The notes beneath the pieces were generated by a model, which had not been told where the DNA came from, searched no databases, and saw only the letters and a list, made by a program, of their open reading frames with translations. Shown piece by piece: positions 25,617 to 33,862 of a DNA stretch of 64,000 nt (position 1 is the stretch's first letter; each line of letters opens with the position of its first letter). The translations under genes were made by a program, and so were the position numbers. The stretch comes from an uncultured Campylobacter sp. (lineage in GTDB: Bacteria; Campylobacterota; Campylobacteria; Campylobacterales; Campylobacteraceae): the NCBI RefSeq assembly GCF_947255105.1, contig NZ_CAMYFP010000008.1, positions 1-64,000 of the forward strand, given 5' to 3'.

Positions 25617-26496
25617 TGCTTCTCCTTTTTTAAATAATTTTTTATATTTTTCAATAACTCGTCTTTTAAATAAAGTGGTTCTAAAATGCTAATATGTGGT
25701 ATCCAATAGCTTATAATTCCCAAAATATCCGGTATAAAACTAGCCTTTGTCTCGATGATGATATCTCCATCTTCAAGCTCTTTGATTGTTTGTTGATTTG
25801 GAAAAATAGCTCTTCTTGTTATAAATTCTTTTATTTGTTTATCCACTTTTAACCTTATAGTTAGCGGATTTGCTGAGATGAAAGTTTGGTGATTGTCCTC
25901 AATAAATTTTGTTATTTTTGCATTTTTATTAAAATGTTTAGAGATTTTTAAATTTGAGATTTTTCCTAGTGAGAAATTTTTTATAATATCACCCTCAGTT
26001 GCTATAAGATACCAAATACCGTTTAAATTTATAAGTTTATAGGGATTGACATCTCTATTTTTGTTATTATATGTGAAATTTAATGTTTGATTGTCTGCAA
26101 TAGCGTTTTGAATTTTATCAAAAAAGTTTTTATCTATCTTTTCATAGTCAAAACCTTTTACAAAATTATCCTCGTTTAAGTTGTCGATGCTTGGATAAAG
26201 TCCAAAAACTCCGCTTTTTTTACTAAAATTTATAAAATCATAATTTTTTAAATTTGAATTATCCGATAAAAAATATTTGCCATTTTTGCAGACAATAGGA
26301 AGATGAATAAGCCTTTTATTTAAATCTGTTCTAATGGTTCTAGTTGTGACATTAAACTCATCTGCAAGCTCATCTACATCAAGTTTTTCGCCACACAACA
26401 AAAGAGTGATAATCCTAGCAAGACGTATGCCAAGTTTATCATAGTCGCTTTTTAGGCGAACCCCCCCCTCGACGTTTTATTGAGTTTAGTTATCAT
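25607..26496 (-). CDS. WYL-domain transcriptional regulator, apparently phase-variable via poly-G
   Basis: The body has an N-terminal winged helix (DELADEFNVTTRTIRTDL) and a WYL domain (about 130-200 of the open part, with YKLINLNGIWYLIATEGD), followed by a WCX-like C-terminal domain. The open frame reaches back past the helix-turn-helix through DYDKLGIRLARIITLLL to a run of eight G (plus-strand C8, 26461-26468), but has no ATG there. The only plausible ATG, at 26496, reads MITKLNKTSRGG and then stops just after the run. With nine or six G it would fuse to the regulator. As sequenced (eight) the full-length form is OFF; weak internal TTG starts remain possible. WYL regulators often control defence operons. 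Confidence 0.75.
26461..26468. repeat. Poly-C/G tract (8) at the start of the WYL regulator
   Basis: Eight C on the plus strand, eight G in the coding strand, in a genome otherwise poor in G runs. G tracts of eight or more are the standard slipped-strand phase-variation element of Campylobacter. It sits ~10 codons into the gene, where a one-base change decides whether the regulator is made. Confidence 0.8.
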
Positions 26497-26788
26497 TTGC
26501 TATCCATTAGTAGTTTTTATATTTGGAGAGTATGATATCAAATTTAAATGAAAGGTTGCTTCATCTTTGAATTATAAAAAACATAAATATTAAATTAATT
26601 CATTTTGCAACACTTTGTGATGAAGTTGCTTAGAATAGTGTTTTTATTGTTGTTGGTAAGGCGATTTGTTATCATAAAAATTGTAGTTTTAATTATAAAA
26701 ACTAGATTTTAAGCTTTAGTTAAATTTCATATCAAATTTAGTTTTTTGGGTGTTTAGATTTCACTGAATTATTTAAATTTCAGATGAT
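26497..26788. other. Gap between the island and fdhB
   Basis: About 290 AT-rich bases that must contain the island's minus-strand promoter. I see no gene, repeat or attachment-site-like structure that I can defend. Confidence 0.4.
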
Positions 26789-26810
26789 AAAGGGTCTTTA
26801 CAGACCCTTT
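26789..26810. terminator. Strong hairpin after fdhB
   Basis: AAAGGGTCT and AGACCCTTT form a perfect nine-base stem with a four-base loop two bases past the fdhB stop codon. On the plus strand it is followed by a run of T, on the minus strand by TTTAT. It probably closes the fdh transcript and insulates the island promoter. Confidence 0.75.
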
Positions 26811-26812
26811 TT

Positions 26813-27424
26813 TTAGAAGCTATCAAGCTCCATTCTAGCCGCTTTGTTTTTGCCTTTTCCCATGCTTTTGCCAACTCCATCGCCTTTAGAAAGTATCCTT
26901 TTTCTATAGATATTGGAAACTTCTGTCGCGTCGCCAACCAACAAAGCATTTGTCGAGCAGATAGCAGCACACATTGGAACTTTGCCCTCGGCTATGCGGT
27001 TTTGTCCATAAAGCTCTCTTTCTTCATGTGAGTTAGTCTCTTCAGGTCCGCCTGCGCACATTGTGCATTTATCCATCTCGCCTTTTATGCCAAAAGCGCC
27101 ATCTCGTGGGAATTGCGGCGCACCAAATGGACAAGCATAAAGACAATATCCACAACCTATACAGGTCTTTTTATCGTGCAAAACAATGCCATCTTTTCTA
27201 ATATAAAAGCACTTTACTGGGCAAACTTGCGCGCAAGGTGCGTCGGTGCAGTGCTGACAAGCGATAGTGCTTGCATACTCTTTGCCTACAACGCCCTCAT
27301 TTAGTATGATGACCTTTCGTCTGTTAATCCCAAGAGGCACTTCGTGAGCTGAAGAGCAGGCCACTTGACAACCATAACATGCTATACATCTATCGGTATC
27401 TACATAAAATTTCATTCTTGCCAT
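26813..27424 (-). CDS. fdhB: Formate dehydrogenase iron-sulfur subunit (beta)
   Basis: 203 residues of the four-[4Fe-4S] ferredoxin type. Four cysteine clusters are visible: CIACYGCQVACS near 13, CQHCTDAPCAQVCP near 56, CIGCGYCLYACPFG near 88, and CTMCAGG with the later CAAIC near 120-155. It relays electrons from FdhA to the cytochrome b subunit. There is no signal peptide; it travels through the Tat pathway bound to FdhA. It follows fdhA by ten bases. The gamma subunit gene, usually next, is absent here and lies at 848-1804. Confidence 0.93.
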   Translation of the reverse strand: MARMKFYVDTDRCIACYGCQVACSSAHEVPLGINRRKVIILNEGVVGKEYASTIACQHCTDAPCAQVCPVKCFYIRKDGIVLHDKKTCIGCGYCLYACPFGAPQFPRDGAFGIKGEMDKCTMCAGGPEETNSHEERELYGQNRIAEGKVPMCAAICSTNALLVGDATEVSNIYRKRILSKGDGVGKSMGKGKNKAARMELDSF

Positions 27425-27434
27425 AATGCCCTCC

Positions 27435-30350
27435 TTAAGCTCTTTCTAGTCTGCAAAGTCCGGCGTTGAACTCTGAAATTTGAGTAACTGGATCAAAACC
27501 GTAGTTTGTTACTGTATTTGAACTCTCGCCTATTACGTAAGGCTTGGTTCCCTCTGGATATCTGTGGCTCAAGTCAATGCCTTGCATAACTCCTGCGAAG
27601 TTATATGGTAGGCAAATCCTATCTGGCGTGATAGAGTGCGAATAGATACACTTTACCTTTATCTTTGTGCCTTGCGGCGAGTGGATCCACATCATATCGC
27701 CATTTCTTATACCATAATTTGCCGCTAAGCTTGGATTAACATGTGCAAACATCTCAGGTGTGATGGCTGCAAGATATTTGGAAGTCCTCTCTATCATGCC
27801 CGCACCACTTAAATTTACAAGTCTAAGTGAGCTTATAATAGTTGGGAATTCCTTACTCCAATCTTTCTCCTGCTGTTCGCTTATAAATCTACTTGCAACA
27901 CGGAAGTTTCGCTTTTGATCCTCCCATGTTGGGTATTTTTTAACCAAATCCCACCTTGGTGAGTGGATAGGCTCTCTATGTTTTGGAATTTGATCGGCAA
28001 ACTCCCAAACAATAGCTCTTGCTCTTGCATTGCCACATGGACAAACTCCAGCTTCTCTACATTTTTTAGCAATAATTCCACTATAATCATCACTCCAGCT
28101 AGGTCCCATCTTTCTTCTTTCTTCATCTGTTAGAGTAATACATAAAACTTTTTCAATGTTTTCTTTTGTAATTTGTGGATATCCACCTTTTACTTTTGAA
28201 CCAGGTAAAGTTATGCTCTCATCAGCTAGTTGATTTACCCCATTGTGCTCTAGTCCAAATCTATTTCTAAAGCCCATACCGCCTTCTACATAAGGCTTAG
28301 AGATGTCATAAAGTATCGGTGTGCCTGGATGCTTTTCATCCCAACAAGGCCATGGAAGTCCGTAGTATTCGCCCTCAACTGGACCTCTTCCCATTTGTGT
28401 ATCAGGATCGAAGTTGTGCCAATTTTCTTGATGTTTTCTAAGTCTTGCGGCAGTTCTTCCGTTGTTTCCTATGCTTTGAGTATTTCTTGCTATCTCATCA
28501 GTTGCATCATCTGGCCACTTAAAGTTATCTTTGACCTGTTTTATCTCGCCATCAACAATGCCCATCTTCATACCGCGCACATACTCATCATAAAAGCCAA
28601 ATTTCTTAGCAAATAAAAACATCACTTCTTGATCTTCTTTACTTTCATAAATAGGCTTTATAATCTGTGTTCTCCACTGAGCGGCTCTATTTGTAGCTGT
28701 TACATAGCCCTCGCTTTCAAACTGAGTTGCAACAGGCAAAACATAAATGCCATCAGGTCTATCGCTAAGGATTGCAACCTCATTTAAAAATGGCTCTGCG
28801 ACAACTAACATATCTAGCTTATCAAGTGCTTGTTGAATTTTGGTAGTGTGTGCCATAGAGGTAATGCCCGTTCCTTGCACCCAAAGAACTCTCAAATTTC
28901 CGCTTGAGTGAGTTTTTTCCTCTTTTAAGACACCCTGCCACCACTTAGAAAGAGAGTAGCCCTTTTCATTTCGCCAATTTCTATCTTCAGGATTTGCAGG
29001 ATCGTGATAAAAATACTCTTTGAAATTTGTCCCTTTAACTGGCTCGCCCAACTTCTCTCGTGGCTCTTTGGTTGAAACAGCAAATCTTTTTACAAACTCA
29101 TCAAAATCAACGCCCCAACCTTTGCAGTGATGTTTAAATGCAAAGTCCCCTAGTCCATAATATCCCGGCAAGCTATCAGCCAAACAGTTCATATCGGTTG
29201 CACCTTGAACATTATCGTGACCTCTAAGGATGTTTGTTCCGCCACCCTCTTTGCCCATATTTCCTAAAACTAGTTGAAGTATTGATAAAATTCTTGTATT
29301 TGAGTGACCAACTGAGTGCTGTGTGATACCAAGTGACCAAAATAGAGTTGCTGGTTTTGCTGTAGCAAACATCTTTGTAAATTGTATAAGCACCTCCGCT
29401 TTACAGCCTGTTACATTTTCAACCTCTTGCGGCGTCCATTTTTCTGCCTCTTTTCGTATCTCTTCGATACCATAAGCTCTAGTTCTAATGACCTCTTTGT
29501 CTTCCCAACCATTTTTAAAGATAAGATGAAGCATTCCATAGACAAATGCTATATCAGTTCCTGGTCTAATTCTGATGTAAAGATCGGCTTTTGCCGCTGT
29601 TCTTGTATAGACAGGATCTACCACAACTAAAGTTGCGTTGTTTCTATCTTTGGCTTGTAAGATGTGTTTCATCGCACCAACTGGGTTTGCAACTGCTGGA
29701 TTTGCTCCAATTACTAACATCATTTTAGCATTGCCAGCAACATCTCCAACGTGATTTGTCATAGCGCCATAACCCCAAGTATTCGCCACACCGGCGACTG
29801 TTGCACTATGTCAAATTCTAGCAACGTGATCTATGTTGTTTGTTCCCCAAAATGCTGCAAATTTTCTAAAGTAAAATGCCTGTTCGTTTGAAAACTTCGC
29901 CGAACCTAAAAACTCAACTGAGTCAGGTCCATCCTCTTCGCGGATTTTAAGCATCTTATCGCCGATTTCATTTACGGCGGTTTCCCAGCTAATTCTCTCC
30001 CACTTGCCATTTACCTTTTTGAGTGGGTATTTTAATCTCATCTTAGACTTTGTTAAGTCCATTTGATCGATTCCCTTACAGCAGTGGCTTCCTTGACTTA
30101 TCGGATGGTCTATCGCCATATCTTGTCTTATCCATGTATTGCTTGCCTCATCAACCTCAGCTACTACTCCGCAACCTGCAGAGCAGATAGAACAGATGGT
30201 CTTTTTCATAACTGAGTTTGGAAATGGATTTTGTACCTCTTGCTTAGTTGCTGTTCTAAAAACATCAGCGTCGCTACCAAAAAGCGTACTTCCACCAGCT
30301 CCCAAAGCAGCAAGCTTTAAAAAGGATCTTCTTCCGATGCTATTACTCAT
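27435..30350 (-). CDS. fdhA: Formate dehydrogenase catalytic subunit, selenocysteine-containing
   Basis: One 971-residue gene interrupted by an in-frame TGA at 29811-29813. Reading TGA as selenocysteine gives HVARI-U-HSATVAGVANTW, the active-site context of molybdenum/tungsten formate dehydrogenases, with Sec at residue 180. N-terminal features are a Tat signal (RRSFLK, residues 7-12) and a [4Fe-4S] site (C53, C56, C60, C90 or 91). The rest is the bis-molybdopterin fold: GANPAVANPVGAMKHIL, a GGGTNILRGHDNVQGATDM segment, and the C-terminal domain near GIRNGDMMWIHSPQG. It oxidises formate in the periplasm. A hairpin lies directly after the TGA, and selA and selB are close by. It is not a pseudogene. 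Confidence 0.95.
29778..29813 (-). promoter_or_regulatory. Probable SECIS element with Sec TGA codon
   Basis: Right after the TGA the coding strand can fold a small stem-loop: TCGCC pairs with GGCGA (29783-29797) around a GGTGT loop, with a second AGT/ACT helix outside it. Bacterial SECIS hairpins lie within about 40 bases downstream of the UGA and are bound by SelB. The fold is by eye and has not been computed. Confidence 0.55.
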
Positions 30351-30360
30351 CTTTTACTCC

Positions 30361-30552
30361 TTAATAAGCTATATCGTAGTATTGTTGCCAAGCCTTACTT
30401 TTAAAATAAAGCACCTCATTTTTCTTAGCCTTGCCACTCACAACTCCGCTACCACCGCTCTCTTTGGCATGGAGCGCAGCCGCTGTAACAACCGCCGTAG
30501 CAGCAGCTGTTTTTAATGACTTCTTAAGAAATTCTCTACGCTCTTTTTTCAT
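30361..30552 (-). CDS. Small Tat-signal protein of the formate dehydrogenase operon
   Basis: 63 residues beginning MKKERREFLKK with a twin-arginine signal and an Ala-rich hydrophobic stretch, then a short Lys-rich region and YFKSKAWQQYYDIAY. It matches the pattern of the formate dehydrogenase region TAT target family found just upstream of fdhA in epsilonproteobacteria. It may be a small periplasmic subunit or assembly factor. It lies ten bases before fdhA. Confidence 0.8.
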   Translation of the reverse strand: MKKERREFLKKSLKTAAATAVVTAAALHAKESGGSGVVSGKAKKNEVLYFKSKAWQQYYDIAY

Positions 30553-30721
30553 CTTAGACTCCTTTGTAGAAATTTCAACTATTGCAACTCAAATTTACAT
30601 ATCAAATGTAAATAAAACTTGGCTTGCTATCCGAATCTATGTAGTAATTTTAGCAAAATCAATAAATTTAACTCTTACAACCAAAAACTAATAACTAAGT
30701 TTAATTTTAATTTAACTCTCT

Positions 30722-31372
30722 CTAATCAATATCAAAGGTCTCAATCTTGCTTATATATGGTTTTTTGGCAAGTGACTCTGCGGCAATGTGTTTCATCTCT
30801 TGCTTAGAAACCCCATAAACTGAGCGTTCAAGTTGCATAAAACTATCAAAAATATTGGCTACACTTTGAAAGTAGTGCGCCCTTTTGTGAGTTTTTAAAA
30901 GATAGCAAAACTCCCCCTCAAACTCATTGATAATGGTTTTGAAAAGCTCTTGTGCAAGCTCTTGCTCGTTTAAATTTAAAAGCTTTGCCATAAACATAAA
31001 GATCAAGCCGATAAAATCCTCGCTATCTTTGCAACTGCCCTCATCTCGCCTAAATTTGGTCTTTCGCAATATATTTATCACTTTAAGTTTTGCCTCGCCC
31101 TCATCTCGTCCTTCAAGATAAAAAGAGGCGCTTAATGGGACATTGGCAAAAGAAAAGTCGAAAAATAGCTCATTTTGCTCCTGCATAAACTCTTCAAAAC
31201 TCATCTTTACTAAACTCTCAAATGCCGCCCCATCTTCCTTTGTAATAGGCTCTTTACTAAGATAAGAGAGCTGTTTTTGCCATCTTTGAAACTTGCTTTT
31301 ATCTGTCGTAAAAAAGAGCGTAAATGCTATAAACTCATAATAATAGGCTCTTAAATTTGCTAGTTCATTCAT
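30722..31372 (-). CDS. TorD-like molybdoenzyme chaperone
   Basis: 216 residues from the ATG at 31372, which overlaps the ferredoxin stop as ATGA; a longer upstream frame lies in that gene and was not used. All-helical, with the TorD/DmsD family pattern including a LRAYYYEFIAFTLFF start, FANVPLSASFYLEGRDEGEA mid-protein and a HKRAHYF segment. Such chaperones bind the Tat signal of the catalytic subunit and hold it until cofactor insertion. It lies 170 bases upstream of the small Tat protein gene and presumably serves FdhA. Confidence 0.82.
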   Translation of the reverse strand: MNELANLRAYYYEFIAFTLFFTTDKSKFQRWQKQLSYLSKEPITKEDGAAFESLVKMSFEEFMQEQNELFFDFSFANVPLSASFYLEGRDEGEAKLKVINILRKTKFRRDEGSCKDSEDFIGLIFMFMAKLLNLNEQELAQELFKTIINEFEGEFCYLLKTHKRAHYFQSVANIFDSFMQLERSVYGVSKQEMKHIAAESLAKKPYISKIETFDID

Positions 31373-33033
31373 ATCGCTTCTCCTCTCTCCATCGCTTTTT
31401 TTATCATTATTTTTGCCTTGCAATCGCTACAGCAATAAAGTGCCCTAAGTTTGTATTCGTCATCTTTAAATTTCTCACTCATAATAGAGGCTATTTTTAA
31501 AACAGCTTTTGTAGTAGCAAACTCTTTTCCACACTCAATGCATTTAAAAAGCTCATCTTTTGCCAAAGTTTGATACTCAAAATACTCTTTTTTAAGCTCC
31601 ATTTCACCACGCTCTAAAAAGATCGTCTCTTTTTCAGCGCAACTTTGTATGCAGTATCCACAAGTTGTACAAAGTGAGGCGTTAAATTTGATAGAATTAT
31701 CGCTCTCATCGGCAATTAGCGCTGCAACATTACACGCACCTACACAACTCAAGCAAAGCGTACAGGTGCTCTCATCGATGCTTACTTTTCCATATCTTAC
31801 CCACTCGCCACTTTTTGCAACGCCAAGGTCATCATCGCCTACAATATGCAAAACTCTTTTTGAAAAAATCTCTCTTTTTGATAGAGTTCGCTCATTCATG
31901 TGAAATTTAAGCCCATCTATAAATTTAAGTTCTTTTAATTGTTTTCTAAGCTGGGTCTCATCTTTTGCAACCAAAATTCCAACTTCGTTAAACTTAGCTT
32001 TTATTATTTGATTTACTAAATCTATAGACTCTTTAACTCCTGGTGCGATAACATCACTAAAAAAGATCAAATTTGCTCCACTTTCTTGTAAAAGCGTCAT
32101 AAAATGAGTCTGACTTAAAAACTTCTCTCCCTCTATAGCAAATGGCAAAACTCCCTCATCAAGGGTAACATCACAGGTTTCTAGATCCATAATCCTTGGT
32201 GTTATAACTATTTTTTTATCTTTAAATTTCAAAGCTACATCATAAAAGGCCTCACTTGGCATCTTTGCATAATCAATCGCCCCACTTGGACAAACACTCA
32301 CGCATCCGCCACATCCAACACAATCAATATGCGAAAAAACTAGCTCTTTTTTTTCATCATCTTTTAAAATCGTAACCGTTGGGCAGATATCAACGCATTT
32401 TGCACAGTGCTCGCTTCTTCTTTTGTGGTATTGGCAAATTTTATCATCATAAGTTATGGCGCTTTTATAGTGGTAAATTGGCGTTTTTTCATCTAGATAT
32501 TTTAAAATTTCCTCATCTGTTAAAATGCCAATATCCAAAGTTCCACTTTGTCTTAGCATATACTCTTTTATCCCATCAACTAAAACAAAGTCGCTTTTTA
32601 CCTCAAACTCATCATTTGCACTCAAAACTGTTGTGTATAAATCACCAATTTCACCGTATAAAAACTTAACTTCAGCGTGAGTTAAATTTATCACTTTGTA
32701 GCCATTTTGCTTTAAAATTTCGGTCAGATTTGTGCGATCTTTATCGCTTATCAAAATAACATTTTTGCCAACATTTTTTTCATAATCCATATCTTTTGCC
32801 AAGTCAAAAACACTGGCTCTTGCTTCGTATAAAATGTTTAAATTTTTAGCTTTTTGTAAAACGCTATCTTTACTGTTTTTTAGATAAAAATCAATCTCAG
32901 ATGCGTAAATTTCAGCCTTTAAATTTGGTGAGTTACTAACTAGATAATGCTCATCATTTGGCGCTTTTAGCTCCTCTATCTCATCAGGAATTACAACTTC
33001 TAGCCCATTATCTAAATATGCAAATTCTTTCAT
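31369..33033 (-). CDS. Multi-cluster ferredoxin-like protein linked to formate dehydrogenase
   Basis: 554 residues, no signal peptide. An N-terminal ~180-residue domain without cysteine motifs is followed by two dicluster ferredoxin regions: C-x15-CVDICP and CVGCGGCVSVCPSG (about 200-255), and CTLCLSCVGACN and CTTCGYCIQSCA (about 420-475). A C-terminal zinc-ribbon-like part has FKCIECGKEF and CCSDCKAK. Between the ferredoxin regions lies a Rossmann-like segment resembling HdrD/MvhD-type electron carriers. It overlaps the TorD-like gene by four bases. A cytoplasmic electron-transfer or enzyme-maturation role is likely; the exact partner is unknown. Confidence 0.78.
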   Translation of the reverse strand: MKEFAYLDNGLEVVIPDEIEELKAPNDEHYLVSNSPNLKAEIYASEIDFYLKNSKDSVLQKAKNLNILYEARASVFDLAKDMDYEKNVGKNVILISDKDRTNLTEILKQNGYKVINLTHAEVKFLYGEIGDLYTTVLSANDEFEVKSDFVLVDGIKEYMLRQSGTLDIGILTDEEILKYLDEKTPIYHYKSAITYDDKICQYHKRRSEHCAKCVDICPTVTILKDDEKKELVFSHIDCVGCGGCVSVCPSGAIDYAKMPSEAFYDVALKFKDKKIVITPRIMDLETCDVTLDEGVLPFAIEGEKFLSQTHFMTLLQESGANLIFFSDVIAPGVKESIDLVNQIIKAKFNEVGILVAKDETQLRKQLKELKFIDGLKFHMNERTLSKREIFSKRVLHIVGDDDLGVAKSGEWVRYGKVSIDESTCTLCLSCVGACNVAALIADESDNSIKFNASLCTTCGYCIQSCAEKETIFLERGEMELKKEYFEYQTLAKDELFKCIECGKEFATTKAVLKIASIMSEKFKDDEYKLRALYCCSDCKAKIMIKKAMERGEAI

Positions 33034-33127
33034 CTATCTTCCTTAACTGCAAATTAGACAATTTTATAATGATTGTTTTAATTTGAATTAAACCATAAAT
33101 TAGTAGCTGCTAATAACCATAAATAAT

Positions 33128-33712
33128 TTAGATTTCTATCCATGCAACACTTTCATAAATTTCTCTATCTTGCGGTATTCCGTCTGTATCAAAGCTATAA
33201 TTTTTACCTAAATGGTTAAATTTATACCCAGTTATCTCGCCAAACAAAGGCAGTTTTTTTATCTTTTTATAGTGATTTTTTACAACTTTTGAGATAAATT
33301 GAAGCTGTTTATCTAAACTTTTAAAAACCAACTCTTTTTTATCAAAATAAAGATATCGAACGCCTTGCATCATCGCTAGCATAAAAATAGGCTCGGTATT
33401 TCTTTTGAAATTTGTATCGATATAAATATAACTATTTTTATATTTATTTACCTCATCGTTTAGCTTTTTTGCCTGATTTAACTCATCTAAAATATCTAAG
33501 CCATAAATTTTGGCTAGTTTAAGAACTAAATTTTCAGAAGTGTAAAAATAGTCATAATACCCATTTTGCAAAAACTCATCCAGACTTTTTGCTTGTGTGA
33601 TTTTTAAAAGAGCTTGATTGAGCTTATCTAAACTATAGTAACCTAATTTTTTAGCTAAATTTAAGCGCTCATCTGAATTTGTAAGATTTGTTTGAAGTGT
33701 TTGAAATATCAT
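33128..33712 (-). CDS. Conserved hypothetical protein between the fdh and sel genes
   Basis: 194 residues, no signal, membrane segment or cysteine motif. The N-terminal ~85 residues look helical; the C-terminal half is mixed, with YIYIDTNFKRNTEPIFMLAM and LFGEITGYKFNHLGKNYSF segments. I do not recognise the family. It diverges from selA and follows the ferredoxin gene by 95 bases on the same strand. Location hints at a link with formate or selenium metabolism, but nothing in the sequence proves it. Confidence 0.6.
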   Translation of the reverse strand: MIFQTLQTNLTNSDERLNLAKKLGYYSLDKLNQALLKITQAKSLDEFLQNGYYDYFYTSENLVLKLAKIYGLDILDELNQAKKLNDEVNKYKNSYIYIDTNFKRNTEPIFMLAMMQGVRYLYFDKKELVFKSLDKQLQFISKVVKNHYKKIKKLPLFGEITGYKFNHLGKNYSFDTDGIPQDREIYESVAWIEI

Positions 33713-33862
33713 TTATTATCCTTTTTAAAAATTTTCGCCGATACATTTTTTGCGATTAGTAATTATAGCTAAATTTTTAAAAAAGGCTTTGGATTTGTCT
33801 AATGTTAAAATTGTTGTATTTAAAAAATGTTATACTCACATAACCAAATTTTAGGAGTTTAT

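Noticed and set aside
27435..30350. Two separate genes, or a nonsense-mutated fdhA
   Set aside because: The stop is a single TGA at the known catalytic Sec position, both sides are intact family sequence, and selA/selB are in the window.
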